Made by a program: the position numbers and the translations under genes. The notes beneath the pieces were generated by a model, which was given only the letters and a program-made list of their open reading frames with translations, made no database searches and was not told where the DNA came from. A stretch of DNA of 64,000 bases from CAZSHG01 sp964606695 [NCBI: uncultured bacterium] (GTDB lineage: Bacteria; UBP14; UBA6098): NCBI GenBank assembly GCA_964606695.1, contig CAZSHG010000007.1:46565-110564 (forward strand), read 5' to 3'. Numbering within the stretch: the stretch's first letter is position 1; each line of letters begins with the position of its first letter. This document shows positions 34,560-43,945 of the stretch, piece after piece.

Positions 34560-35696
34560 TTACTCGAGAACCCTTATGTTCCTCGGAGCGCAGATTTCTT
34601 TTAACTGCTGAGGCCAGACAGTAACGCTACATTCGCCGAGATGACCGGTCCTGAGGAGATACATATACGTCCTCGATTGGCCGATACCGCCACCGATGGA
34701 TTGCGGGATCTCGTCGTTGAGGATCATCTTGTGATACGGCATGTTGAGGAAATCGAGCTGGCCGGTTTCTTCGAGCTGTAGTTTGAGCGTATCTTTCGTA
34801 ACACGAATACCCATTGAGGTTAGCTCGTGACGGCGCTTGGTTACCGGGTTCCATACCAGGATGTCGCCGTTGAGTCCGTGCATTTGCTTGCCGTCTTTCA
34901 CGATAGTCGGCGTGATCCAATCGTCGTAGTCGGCGGCGCGCATTTCATGGGGATAGCCGTCGTCCAATGTATAGCCGATCCCGATTATGAAGACAGCCGG
35001 AAATTTCTTCAGCACTTCTGTTTCACGCTGTTTGCGCGGGAGATCCGGGAACATATCCAGGATTTCTTCAGCGTGAAGGAATTTAAGTTCTTCCGGGTAA
35101 TCCGGGTAGCGGCTGTCTTTGAGTGCCGGGAAAAGCTCCTGAGCGTGTTTTCCCGCACCGCGGATGACCTTCCATAGCTTCTTTACGGTGTCTATCAGGT
35201 AATCCAGATTTCTGTCTTCCGGGCTGATGACCTTCTCCCAGTCCCATTGATCGACATAGGAGCTGTGGTCGTGGTCCAGGAAATAATCCTTGCGAACGGC
35301 GCGCATGTCCGTGAGGATGCCCTCGCCTTCATCGCACTCATATTGCTCGAGTGCCCATCTCTTCCACTTCGTTGCGGCTTGAACAACCTGGGCGTCGATT
35401 TTTGCCGGCAGGCCGAGTCCGCATTGGAAATCGATAGGCGTCCGTGAACCGTCTCTGTCCAGATAGTCGTTCATGCCGCTGGATTTCTCCATAATAAGCG
35501 GGCACTCGACACGGAAGAGATTAAGTTCTTTGCAAAGGTTTTCCTCGATGTAATATTTCACCGCGGAAATCGCCTTCTGGGTATCCTTGCGACTGAGGAG
35601 TGGTTCGTAATCGTCGGGAAGTATTTCCGCGACTTTCTCATACGTGCTCACTCCAGGCCCCGCAAGGTCCTTTTTCTTGTCATACATTTCTGCCAT
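34560..35696 (-). CDS. asnA: ammonia-dependent asparagine synthetase (aspartate-ammonia ligase)
   Basis: 378 residues, longer than the ~330 of E. coli AsnA. It is a class II tRNA-synthetase-like enzyme making asparagine from aspartate and ammonium via aspartyl-AMP. Blocks present: AISAVKYYIEENLCKELNLFRVECPL, QCGLGLPAKIDAQVVQAATKWKRWAL, DMRAVRKDYFLDHDHSSYVDQWDWEKVI, and the ATP-binding end PQSIGGGIGQSRTYMYLL. The extra length is mainly at residues 195-270. GGGAGG precedes the ATG at 35696. A consensus-like promoter (35720-35748) drives it. Placement next to glnA gives a two-gene ammonia-fixing neighbourhood. Confidence 0.95.
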   Translation of the reverse strand: MAEMYDKKKDLAGPGVSTYEKVAEILPDDYEPLLSRKDTQKAISAVKYYIEENLCKELNLFRVECPLIMEKSSGMNDYLDRDGSRTPIDFQCGLGLPAKIDAQVVQAATKWKRWALEQYECDEGEGILTDMRAVRKDYFLDHDHSSYVDQWDWEKVISPEDRNLDYLIDTVKKLWKVIRGAGKHAQELFPALKDSRYPDYPEELKFLHAEEILDMFPDLPRKQRETEVLKKFPAVFIIGIGYTLDDGYPHEMRAADYDDWITPTIVKDGKQMHGLNGDILVWNPVTKRRHELTSMGIRVTKDTLKLQLEETGQLDFLNMPYHKMILNDEIPQSIGGGIGQSRTYMYLLRTGHLGECSVTVWPQQLKEICAPRNIRVLE

Positions 35697-35719
35697 AGTT
35701 CCTCCCATTAATAAGGATA

Positions 35720-35748
35720 ATTATAACATCCAGATATTTACTTTTCAA
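35720..35748 (-). promoter_or_regulatory. sigma-70 promoter of asnA
   Basis: On the minus strand TTGAAA (35748-35743) and a perfect TATAAT (35725-35720) are separated by 17 bases, 24 bases before the ATG. Confidence 0.85.
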
Positions 35749-35982
35749 TAAGTGATGTTTCAAGGTGCATATAGACTCAAGATTAACTAATATAATCGAG
35801 GTTTATTAATCCTGCAAGAGATTTTTAATAAAAAGCGCGATTATCGTAAACCCGGGCGTAATATGATTTTAGAACGCCCCGTCAGGATTCGAGCTCGTCC
35901 TTTATCCGAGGTCGCAGAGCAGTTGCCCGATTCCCTTTTCTGGTATTTTTTCTTCGTTAGAGTGAAACAAAAATACAATCGC
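35749..35982. other. intergenic stretch between divergent asnA and purA
   Basis: No reading frame or RNA gene is visible. A segment near 35890 (gattcgagctcg) recalls a tRNA T arm, but no acceptor or anticodon stem can be built. Confidence 0.5.
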
Positions 35983-36012
35983 TTGACTCTTTTAACTGGA
36001 CGATTATATTAT
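35983..36012 (+). promoter_or_regulatory. putative promoter of purA-prfB-ogt
   Basis: TTGACT (35983-35988) and TATTAT (36007-36012) are 18 bases apart, 64 bases before the purA ATG. Confidence 0.6.
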
Positions 36013-36076
36013 CGGAGTTGAAAGCTTCGGTAGTCCGAAGTTGTTTTTATTGACAGATTTGTGGGGGTGAAATTTC

Positions 36077-37363
36077 ATGGCGAACGAACCGCAATGCCGC
36101 CTGGTAATGGGACTTTTTTGGGGAGACGAAGGAAAAGCCAAAGCTATCGACGTCCTCGGCGCGGATGTAGATATAGTAGCGAGATACGGCGGCGGCGCTA
36201 ACGCAGGACATACCGTCTATTTCGAGGGAGAAAAATACGTCTTCCATCAGGTGCCGACCGGTTTGTTGAGGGATGGCGTTACCGGGGCTCTCGGTGCTGG
36301 AATGGTCCTCGACTTACCCGAATTAATCCACGAGATACGCGATCTGACGAATCGGGGCAAGGAAGTGATTTCCAGGCTAATAGTATCGCCGCGGGCGCAT
36401 CTGGTTACAACGCTATCAAAGCGGATAGAGGCTATACAGGAAAAAGCGCAGGGAATCGGGACCACTCTCAGGGGAATAGGCCCGACATACGCGGAAAAGG
36501 CATCGAGGCGCGGACTTCGCGTTGCCGATATCCTGAATGACAAATCGCTCGCAGAAAAGACGGGGAAACTCATAGAATTCCACAGGCCGTTTTTCGATAG
36601 AGCCGGAGAGGAAATTCCCGCCGAAACGGAAATAATCGAACCGTTGTTTGAATCGAAAAAATTACTATCCCAGATTGTGGGCGACGTTTCCTCTTTCCTC
36701 ACGGAATCGTTATCGGACGGGAAAAAGCTACTGATAGAGGGTGCACAGGGAGCGATGCTGGACATCGACTGGGGGACATATCCTTTCGTTACCTCCAGCG
36801 GAACCGCATATTCCGGTGTGGCAAGTGGTCTGGGTATCGATCCGAGGAAAATCGACGAGGTCGTCGGGATGGTCAAGGCCTTCACGACTAGAGTGGGCAA
36901 CGGTCCTATACCAACCGAGCTTTTCGGGGAGGAGGTAGTTGCCCTGCGAGGCACCGGAGAAAATGAATGGGATGAATTCGGAGCGACCACCGGAAGACCT
37001 CGCCGATGCGGATGGCTCGACGGGTTCGTCCTATCGACCAATTGTAAGCGATGGGGAGTGAATAAAATCTTCCTTACTAAACTCGACGTTCTCGATGGTA
37101 TCCCGGAAATAAAGCTGTGTAGTGCCTATAAAATCGACGGTAAGGTTTGTAGAAACTACCCCTCCACTGCGGAGGAACTCAAAAAAGTCAAACCCGTTTA
37201 CGAAGAACTGGACGGTTGGGAAAAAGGCGTTACCCCGGCGGTGAAATATGACGACCTCCCGGAAAACGCCAGATACTACATCAAGAGGATCGAACAACTA
37301 AGCGGCTGTCCCGTCGGATGGGTATCAATCGGGCCGGGGCGAAAGGATACTATCGCCCGATAA
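36077..37363 (+). CDS. purA: adenylosuccinate synthetase
   Basis: 428 residues. It joins IMP and aspartate with GTP in AMP synthesis. The GTP/IMP loop is FWGDEGKAKAIDVL; the usual GDEGKGK reads GDEGKAK here, a one-residue change in the P-loop-like turn. Other blocks are normal: GGANAGHTVYFEGEKYVFHQ, GTTLRGIGPTYAEKASR, LLIEGAQGAMLDIDWGTYPFVTSS, and RPRRCGWLDGF. GTGGGGGTG precedes the ATG. It leads an apparent purA-prfB-ogt operon (29-base gap to prfB). Confidence 0.95.
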   Translation: MANEPQCRLVMGLFWGDEGKAKAIDVLGADVDIVARYGGGANAGHTVYFEGEKYVFHQVPTGLLRDGVTGALGAGMVLDLPELIHEIRDLTNRGKEVISRLIVSPRAHLVTTLSKRIEAIQEKAQGIGTTLRGIGPTYAEKASRRGLRVADILNDKSLAEKTGKLIEFHRPFFDRAGEEIPAETEIIEPLFESKKLLSQIVGDVSSFLTESLSDGKKLLIEGAQGAMLDIDWGTYPFVTSSGTAYSGVASGLGIDPRKIDEVVGMVKAFTTRVGNGPIPTELFGEEVVALRGTGENEWDEFGATTGRPRRCGWLDGFVLSTNCKRWGVNKIFLTKLDVLDGIPEIKLCSAYKIDGKVCRNYPSTAEELKKVKPVYEELDGWEKGVTPAVKYDDLPENARYYIKRIEQLSGCPVGWVSIGPGRKDTIAR

Positions 37364-37392
37364 ACGAGTAAACAAAGACATTCAGGAAAAAT

Positions 37393-38476
37393 ATGGCAAT
37401 ACAAAATATCGATATTTCCAGCTTGACCGAAAGACTCGACGAACTCAGGGGGTTTCTTTGACCCGGATTCGCTTCAGGCGAGGATAAATGAAATCGATGA
37501 GGAGGCTTCCGATCCCAATTTCTGGAACGACCAGCGTAAAGCCCAGGAATTGATGACTGAACGAAAATACCTCGTCGATGATCTCGAACACTGGAAATCC
37601 ATAGTAAATAGAGTCGAAGACCTGAAGGAACTCAGCGAATTATATGAGCCTTCCGACCCGGAATATTCAACATTGATTAAAGATTATACTCGTCTCGAAC
37701 GCGAGATCGAACGTTTCGAGTTGCAACAAACCCTATCGGAACCGGAAGATAAGGCCAGTTGTTACCTGGAAATCCATTCCGGGGCGGGGGGAACCGAAGC
37801 CTGCGACTGGGCGGAGATGTTACTGCGAATGTATTTGAGATGGTGCGAAAACTCGGGTTACGAAACGGCGATATTGAATATCACTCCCGGCGACGAGGCC
37901 GGGATTAAATCCGCCGATGTCGAGGTTAATGGACTATACGCTTACGGCTATCTCAAATGCGAAATCGGAATACATCGCCTTGTGAGATTATCCCCGTTCG
38001 ACTCGGCCAACAGAAGACATACAAGCTTCGCAAGCCTGTTCGCATATCCGCAAGTGGAAATAGATACAGAAATAGAAATAAACGAAAGCGATTTGAGAAT
38101 CGACACTTATCGCGCATCGGGACATGGCGGTCAACACGTTAATAAAACCGATTCCGCGGTGAGGATAACCCACCTTCCCACGGGAATAGTCGTCCAATGT
38201 CAGAACGAACGGAGCCAGCATAAGAACAGGGCAAGAGCGATGAAGATGCTCATAGCGAAACTACGGCAGAAAAAGGAAGAGGAACTCGTCGAACAGCGCG
38301 CGGAGGTCGAATCATCAAAAAGAAAAATCGAATGGGGAAGCCAGATTAGAAGTTACGTCCTGCATCCATATAATATGGTAAAAGACCTGAGAACGAGTCA
38401 CGAGACGTCCAATACGAAAGCCGTTCTCGATGGCGATCTGGACGATTTTATCCGCTCGTATTTATTATCGCACTAA
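37393..38476 (+). CDS. prfB: peptide chain release factor 2, expressed by programmed +1 frameshift
   Basis: 360 residues made from two frames: 22 codons from the ATG at 37393, then +1 at the in-frame TGA (37459-37461) into the frame that continues with GACCCG (DPDSLQARINEID). RF2 recognises UGA and UAA; the domain 2 tripeptide region reads RLSPFDSANRRHTS, with SPF typical of RF2. The catalytic GGQ is in SGHGGQHVNKTDSAVRI near residue 240. Upstream is AGGAAAAAT before the ATG. Neighbours are purA and, 3 bases downstream, ogt. A plain ORF call would miss the first 22 codons or start in the wrong place. Confidence 0.96.
37447..37461 (+). promoter_or_regulatory. prfB recoding site (autoregulatory +1 frameshift)
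   Basis: AGGGGG (37447-37452) acts as the internal Shine-Dalgarno sequence, TTT is the spacer, CTT (37456-37458) the slippery codon, and TGA followed by C the poor stop. It differs from the classical site only in the spacer codon (TTT for TAT). When RF2 is scarce the ribosome slips, so RF2 controls its own level. Confidence 0.95.
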
Positions 38477-38479
38477 TCG

Positions 38480-38971
38480 ATGAAGAAAAAAATCAAAGAA
38501 TACAGGATTTCAATTTGCGGAATAACCGTTAATATCTATGGGCTGGGAACAGAGGTATATGGTGTGTCGTTCGAAAACGATACCTCTACAAAAGACCGTC
38601 TTCACACGATTTATGATATTACAGCCGGAGACGTCGGCGACCCGATTTTTACTGAATTCCAGAGATACTCCATTTCGGGCATAATTAAAAACCTTACGCC
38701 GAAATTCCCGTGGGGAACAGAATTCCAAAAAGCCGTGTGGAAAGAAATAGGCCGTATCCCCGCCGGGCAAACATCGACATACGGAGCTATTGCGCGAAAT
38801 ATAGGCAAACCACGAGCGGCGAGGGCCGTGGGACGGGCGGTTGGGGCTAATCCCATTGCCATCCTCGTTCCGTGCCATAGAGTCCTGGGGAGTGGCGGTA
38901 TCGGCGGGTATTCGCCCGGAATAAGTATTAAGAAAAGCCTCCTGATCCACGAAGATATTTTGCCGCTGTAA
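38480..38971 (+). CDS. ogt: methylated-DNA-protein-cysteine methyltransferase
   Basis: 163 residues. The suicide repair motif is ILVPCHRVLGSGGIGGY with the acceptor Cys at about 132. The helix-turn-helix part reads IPAGQTSTYGAIARNIGKPRAARAVG. The N-terminal half is a divergent RNase H-like domain of usual length. The ATG is 3 bases after the prfB stop, so it is read from the purA transcript. It repairs O6-alkylguanine in DNA. Confidence 0.93.
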   Translation: MKKKIKEYRISICGITVNIYGLGTEVYGVSFENDTSTKDRLHTIYDITAGDVGDPIFTEFQRYSISGIIKNLTPKFPWGTEFQKAVWKEIGRIPAGQTSTYGAIARNIGKPRAARAVGRAVGANPIAILVPCHRVLGSGGIGGYSPGISIKKSLLIHEDILPL

Positions 38972-38988
38972 AAAATTTAATATTGCCC

Positions 38989-39017
38989 TTGACATTCTGT
39001 TTCCATTCATATATTGT
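38989..39017 (+). promoter_or_regulatory. promoter of the ferredoxin gene
   Basis: TTGACA (38989-38994) and TATTGT (39012-39017), 17-base spacing, 40 bases before the ATG. Confidence 0.75.
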
Positions 39018-39056
39018 CTTGCGAAAACTGGAACGCAATAAACCAAGGAGGAAGAT

Positions 39057-39227
39057 ATGGCTTACGTTATTAACGACGATTGTATCGCCTGTGGTGCTTG
39101 TGAACCGGAATGCCCGGTTGAAGCCATCAGCGAGGGCGACGAGATTTATACTATCGACGCCGATCTCTGCACCGATTGCGGTGTCTGTGCCGATGTTTGC
39201 CCGGTGGAGGCAATTTCACCCGAATAA
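39057..39227 (+). CDS. 2[4Fe-4S] ferredoxin, clostridial type
   Basis: 56 residues, MAYVINDDCIACGACEPECP then a second half. Each half has CxxCxxCxxxCP (CIACGACEPECP and CTDCGVCADVCP), ligating two [4Fe-4S] clusters. This is the classic bacterial low-potential ferredoxin of anaerobes. AAGGAGGAAG precedes the ATG. The gene is monocistronic with a promoter (38989) and a terminator (39251) of its own, as expected for an abundant electron carrier. Confidence 0.96.
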   Translation: MAYVINDDCIACGACEPECPVEAISEGDEIYTIDADLCTDCGVCADVCPVEAISPE

Positions 39228-39250
39228 ATCTCGGAAAAATAGATAATGAA

Positions 39251-39279
39251 AAGCCGGATAGTATCTATCCGGCTTTTTT
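39251..39279 (+). terminator. rho-independent terminator of the ferredoxin gene
   Basis: GCCGGATA (39253-39260) pairs with TATCCGGC (39266-39273), followed by six T; A residues precede it, so it may serve the opposite strand too. Confidence 0.9.
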
Positions 39280-39300
39280 CATTGCCCCATTGGGGTGAAC

Positions 39301-39777
39301 TTAAACACGCCAGTAACGCCGAATAATAGATATGGGCGCCGAAATCTTCACAAAATCGCGCTCCTCGCCCTTTTCCTTTAGAGCTAAATATTCAGCGAAA
39401 TTCCCGCGAATCAAAGTCCAGTAAACATCGAGTTTAACCCTGTCCGCTTCCCAATTGGTAAGACGTTCGAAAGCCTGCTCGAGCGTCTCTCCTTCTTCTC
39501 TTCCAAATCTATCCACTATGTATTCGCGCAGTTTAGGAGAAAAATACATTATTTTTTCTCCAACGCCTGTCTCCGCGAAGTATTTATCGACCTCGTCGCC
39601 CAACTCCCGGATTTTCTCGATGTCGTATCTATGGGGATGACGGACGATGAAATCGAACCAGCGTAAAATCGACTTGATTCCCTTTTGCACTTTCCTTTTT
39701 TCGCGAGTCTGGATTATCGCCACGACGAAAACGCTTATCATTAATATCAGAATGAATAAAATAAGGGCTTTTTCCAT
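39301..39777 (-). CDS. single-pass membrane protein of unknown function
   Basis: 158 residues. An N-terminal helix (ALILFILILMISVFVVAII) anchors a charged cytoplasmic part of about 130 residues, mostly helical, with YDIEKIRELGDEVDKYF and EGETLEQAFERLTNWEADR. GGAGGT precedes the ATG at 39777. No family is recognised. It stands alone between the ferredoxin and the secreted protease gene. Confidence 0.6.
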   Translation of the reverse strand: MEKALILFILILMISVFVVAIIQTREKRKVQKGIKSILRWFDFIVRHPHRYDIEKIRELGDEVDKYFAETGVGEKIMYFSPKLREYIVDRFGREEGETLEQAFERLTNWEADRVKLDVYWTLIRGNFAEYLALKEKGEERDFVKISAPISIIRRYWRV

Positions 39778-39888
39778 TTTACCTCCGAACGTTGCCGATT
39801 CGAGAACGTTCCAACTTATCGTCCGAATAGAGGATGTCAAACCTTTTCTAAGAATAAAGGCTTTAACCGACAACGCCGGCTTTTAAGA

Positions 39889-42720
39889 TTAACGTAACAG
39901 AGTTATCTTTCGATATATTTTTTCTTCGCCAAACCCGGCTTTAACGAGGTAAATTCCGGAAGGCAGTTCCTCACCCTCCTTATCGCGTGCGTCCCACGTG
40001 ACGCTCATCTCGGCGGTCAGAACCGCTACTTCGCGGCCAGTGATATTGAATACTTCAATTAAATCTGGCGGCGTCCCAAATTCCAGTTTGACAGCCGAAT
40101 TGAAGGGATTCGGATATATATCTACCGATATGCGATCCGGTTGTGGCGGCGCATCGTCCACCCCCAGATCGACGTATGCATATACTCCGAAATCGTCTAT
40201 CATCCCCTCGGTGAGGCTTCCATCGCGATAATCTGTCGCCACGAACGCGAAACGGACGTTTGCGGTAGGGGAGATATGATCCGTAAGAAGAACCGTTACC
40301 TCCGTCCACCAGTTCTGCGTTTGAGGAACTATCTCGATATTATCCCACGATGAACCGCCGTCATCGCTTGCCCAAACCCAGAATGAATCGTCGAGGCTGG
40401 TTTCGTTCGTGAACCATCGGAAATATTTCAATATCGGCTGATCGTAAGAGCTCATGTCGATAACGGGGCTGAGTAGAGTAACTTTACCGTCATCCACATC
40501 GGCGTGTCCCGCGCCGTATGACATGGGGGCATTGCCCGTCACCCAGCATCTCACGCCCGGGCTTTCGGTATAGTCGTCGCCGCACTGGTATATCAGGCCG
40601 CTGGAAGTGTTATAGGTTTCGTATGGGTCCTCCCTGACCCACTGGCCGGTGCTTGCGTCGTCGTCGCCAACGCCGCTTGTCCATCCAAGATCGCTTTCCA
40701 TATCGTCGAAGAAAATTGGCACCTGTGTCCCGACGGCGAAGATATGATAATCGTCCGGCCATGTCGATGGATGAGTTTTTTCGTGTCCGGAATTATCCTT
40801 TGCGATAATCGCGTATCTGATTATAGTCCCGGCCGGTTGAGGTGGTATTTCTCCCTCGTAAAGGTAATCGTCCGAGGAGGTCATTATAGCCGTATTCCAT
40901 ATAGAACCGCCCCTCGACCAGCGGATTAAGACGCTGTCGGCTCCCCACGAATAGACGGGGCATTGCAACAGGTTCGCCGTTATCGTATATGGCAAAGTTG
41001 TATTCTCCGTGTCCTCGTGTGGAGTATGAGAAAGCAAAACCTCCGCGCCGTCCCCGATACCATGAAGTCCAAAGGCATAGGCTATTGCGCAGTAATTCGG
41101 CGTTCCATTGGAAAGGTCGGCGTCGTCATCATCTACGGCGAGTATCTCATAGTAATTATCGAAGAAATCGTAGGGAAGGCCGTAGCGGGCATACTGGAAA
41201 AGCGTGTCCGAAATTTCTTTCCCGATTTCCTCGCGCATATCCCATAACGCGCCACCGAGAATCTGACCGTCGTGATGGCCTTCTCCTTCCCAGTCATCTG
41301 GATAGACGAGCGTGTTATCCAGATTTCTTAAATAAGTATCTGCGCCGAAAAATCCCCGTCCCAGATAGGGCGAATCCGAATCCGTGCAAGGCCAGTAATC
41401 GCTCCAGCACTCGTTGACAGAGAGGTGTGGCATATAGCCGGAACCGCTGAAAATAGCACTTGTGATTCCATGTGTATATTCGTGCATAATGACGTCTTTT
41501 AACTGCCCGATGTTCTCACATCCACCGCCCTCTGCGTAAAAATTAATCGAACTGCCGTCCCAATAAGCGTTGCAGGTTCCCGATAGGTTGACGTTACATG
41601 GAACAACGTAATCCATTTCCGTAAAAGAAGGATCGACAAGTTTGGTGTTATAAAGGGTGCGCATAGCCCAGACGTAACCGCATCTCTCCTCCAGGTCGGA
41701 ATTGGAGTTGTCCATGTGGATGTCCACGACGTCGCCACCGCTTGCGCTTGTGCCGAAATAAGGCTCGGCACCGCTCCGGTCGTCGATATATGTATAGAGA
41801 CCGGAAAGCTCGTGGACTACAGTATTCGTCCCACTCGCCGAGAAATTATAATACCCATCGACATTTGCAGAGCCGTCATAAGAACCGAATTCTACCGAAC
41901 CCCACCGGACTTCTCTGGTATGATTGTAATTCCACGGAGAAACGGGCGCAACCATTACCTCCGCGGTGATATAACCGGAAAGATAAAAGTAGTTGTTTAC
42001 ACGCATTATAGTCTCGCCGGTAACAACATCGACGAAACAGGACCATTCGGAAACGGGATCGGCCACTTTCAGTGTGATAAGTTTTACAGGATGAATCTCC
42101 AGCGCGCCGGATTCGTTCTCCGCAGGTAGCCAGATTTCCTCGCCTATCTCGTAGTCCTGAACCGTCAATCCGAGCTGTGAGACGGCGTTCGTGGCGAGTA
42201 ATTCGCCGGGGATTCCCACCGGGAATACGCCGCCAAAACGGGGGAGGAGTTTGTTCGATATGAGGAATAATTTGCCGTCGCGGGACATGCGTAAATCCAG
42301 TCGCGCACCGTAGATTCGTCTGCCATCGACGACCTGCTCCATAATCGCGAACCAGACTCGGTAGTGTTTTTCGCTTCTTACTGTCTCCAGAGAATTCGAA
42401 GATATGCCGAAAACGTGTGGGTTTGCATCGATAAATTCTCTCATGGCTATTTCCGCAAGCCCGGGATTTTCCGACCAACCGGGTATTTTAATGCCGTCTC
42501 CCCAGGCTTTATATGCCCTGCCGGTGTATTTATTCGGAATGCCTACCCAACCCTCAAAATCCGCCAGGGAAGCCAGAGCGATGGGATTATTAAAATATTC
42601 GGGATTGACCGCTGGATGACCGTCGAACGGCGCGGGAGTTATCTGTCTGAAATTCTCCGCAAACGGCGCTACTGCAAACGCTATCGCGACAATAAAGATT
42701 ATTAAACAAAAAGATCGCAT
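39889..42720 (-). CDS. secreted thermolysin-like metalloprotease with sorting domain
   Basis: 943 residues. A signal peptide (SFCLIIFIVAIAFAVA) and a propeptide of the FTP type (about 90-250, VRSEKHYRVWFAIMEQVVDG) precede the catalytic domain. The zinc site is HEYTHG (His413, His417), with the third ligand Glu437 in LSVNECWSDYW, as in the M4/M36 clan. A Pro/Ser-rich linker and a beta-sandwich-like domain (FFDDMESDLGWTSG) follow. The C-terminus is a sorting domain (YPNPFNSAVKLEF, GEELPSGIYLVKAGF). GGAGGT precedes the ATG. It should be exported by the type IX system and self-processed. Confidence 0.9.
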   Translation of the reverse strand: MRSFCLIIFIVAIAFAVAPFAENFRQITPAPFDGHPAVNPEYFNNPIALASLADFEGWVGIPNKYTGRAYKAWGDGIKIPGWSENPGLAEIAMREFIDANPHVFGISSNSLETVRSEKHYRVWFAIMEQVVDGRRIYGARLDLRMSRDGKLFLISNKLLPRFGGVFPVGIPGELLATNAVSQLGLTVQDYEIGEEIWLPAENESGALEIHPVKLITLKVADPVSEWSCFVDVVTGETIMRVNNYFYLSGYITAEVMVAPVSPWNYNHTREVRWGSVEFGSYDGSANVDGYYNFSASGTNTVVHELSGLYTYIDDRSGAEPYFGTSASGGDVVDIHMDNSNSDLEERCGYVWAMRTLYNTKLVDPSFTEMDYVVPCNVNLSGTCNAYWDGSSINFYAEGGGCENIGQLKDVIMHEYTHGITSAIFSGSGYMPHLSVNECWSDYWPCTDSDSPYLGRGFFGADTYLRNLDNTLVYPDDWEGEGHHDGQILGGALWDMREEIGKEISDTLFQYARYGLPYDFFDNYYEILAVDDDDADLSNGTPNYCAIAYAFGLHGIGDGAEVLLSHTPHEDTENTTLPYTITANLLQCPVYSWGADSVLIRWSRGGSIWNTAIMTSSDDYLYEGEIPPQPAGTIIRYAIIAKDNSGHEKTHPSTWPDDYHIFAVGTQVPIFFDDMESDLGWTSGVGDDDASTGQWVREDPYETYNTSSGLIYQCGDDYTESPGVRCWVTGNAPMSYGAGHADVDDGKVTLLSPVIDMSSYDQPILKYFRWFTNETSLDDSFWVWASDDGGSSWDNIEIVPQTQNWWTEVTVLLTDHISPTANVRFAFVATDYRDGSLTEGMIDDFGVYAYVDLGVDDAPPQPDRISVDIYPNPFNSAVKLEFGTPPDLIEVFNITGREVAVLTAEMSVTWDARDKEGEELPSGIYLVKAGFGEEKIYRKITLLR

Positions 42721-42846
42721 AGGCACCTCCAGTTTGTTGTCTATTATATAATAAGACAAATCGTCCTTTTTTCAACTGGAAAAACACGACTTTCCAGTTT
42801 TTCCAAACCAATGCCAGTATTACGTTAGTATCTCCTTAACCGTCTT

Positions 42847-43896
42847 TCATTTCCGCTGTTCGTAAAATGCGATAACATCCGGTCGAAAGCTTCTGCAGAC
42901 TATCTCTACATGCCTTAGATACGGTTCTTTCTCGATAACCGGCGCGAAAACCGCACCATCGACTATAAACACTCGCCGGGTTAGTTTATCGGATAGGACA
43001 TATGATACAATCGGGCCTCCGTGATGTTTCCTCGAATTTTCCCATAATCCCCTGATTTCCACCGCCGGGCGACCCCCAATTTTCGTCCCGTTTAACTTGA
43101 TGTAACGTTCGGCGACGGAATCTCCCTCATAGTAAATCTGACACAGGCTATCCCGTATATGCCGCCACCACCCGACATCATACTCGACCGAAGTATCCAT
43201 ATCGCAGAACCAGACAAAAACCCATCTTTCGGGCTCGATAGCTCTTAGCCAGAGGAAATCATCCTCCGTGGAACCCTTTTCACGATACCAGAACTTCGGC
43301 ACGCGAATACCGTATCCATATTCCCGCGCTATAGAATCCTCCAGTTCATCTTGTTCGCCCTCCCCAAAAGCCCTGCTGTATAGCCAATCAGAGACGCGTT
43401 CGTTCACGGAACTATTTATCAGATTGAATACGTCCTCGCCGAATAAGTCGAGTTGGACGGATAATGCTTCTTCGGTCGGTGCCGTGAGGAATATCACCCT
43501 CTGATTTCCCGCCCATAAATCGTCCTTGACGATTATCCAGCGCATATTGGACTTAATAGCTTTTACGGCGTCGGTGGTTAGAGATTGCCGAATCAAATTA
43601 CCCGCCGGGCCGGTGGATTCCAAACTGGCGATGATGATAGAGGTGCGCGCGTTTTTAAGCCAGGAATATCGGGTGCTATCCACGGGATGCAATTCGAAAA
43701 TCTTCTCGTGTCTGGGAGTGATTATTTCTCGCTCGACGACCTCGGATAATAAGGGTAAAAGCTCTACAGCTTCGTCGTCGTCGATAAGGACGGGGATTTT
43801 CTTGTATGAACCGACAGCATCTCCCTTGACATCGCAACCGCAATATATTATTATACTGAATAGAAAGTAGAGTGGTATTATGAATTTCTTTTTCAC
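42847..43896 (-). CDS. DUF4837-like lipoprotein
   Basis: 349 residues from a GTG start. An N-terminal hydrophobic stretch ends IIYCGCD, a probable though imperfect lipobox. The rest resembles the DUF4837 family of Bacteroidetes-type bacteria: an N-terminal IPVLIDDDEAVELLPLLSEV, a centre with RVPKFWYREKGSTEDDFLWLRA, and VEIRGLWENSRKHHGGPIVSYVL. The function of the family is unknown. A ribosome site is weak. Neighbours give no hint. Confidence 0.6.
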   Translation of the reverse strand: MKKKFIIPLYFLFSIIIYCGCDVKGDAVGSYKKIPVLIDDDEAVELLPLLSEVVEREIITPRHEKIFELHPVDSTRYSWLKNARTSIIIASLESTGPAGNLIRQSLTTDAVKAIKSNMRWIIVKDDLWAGNQRVIFLTAPTEEALSVQLDLFGEDVFNLINSSVNERVSDWLYSRAFGEGEQDELEDSIAREYGYGIRVPKFWYREKGSTEDDFLWLRAIEPERWVFVWFCDMDTSVEYDVGWWRHIRDSLCQIYYEGDSVAERYIKLNGTKIGGRPAVEIRGLWENSRKHHGGPIVSYVLSDKLTRRVFIVDGAVFAPVIEKEPYLRHVEIVCRSFRPDVIAFYEQRK

Positions 43897-43945
43897 TTCT
43901 TGATTATGATAGTAATTCGCAAACTAAATTTCAAGGTTTAGTTAG

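Noticed and set aside
35877-35930. T-arm-like sequence (gattcgagctcg) suggesting a tRNA
   Set aside because: No matching acceptor or anticodon stem can be formed.
37550-38476. prfB starting at the downstream ATG
   Set aside because: The upstream ATG with the classic frameshift site gives the complete RF2 N-terminus.
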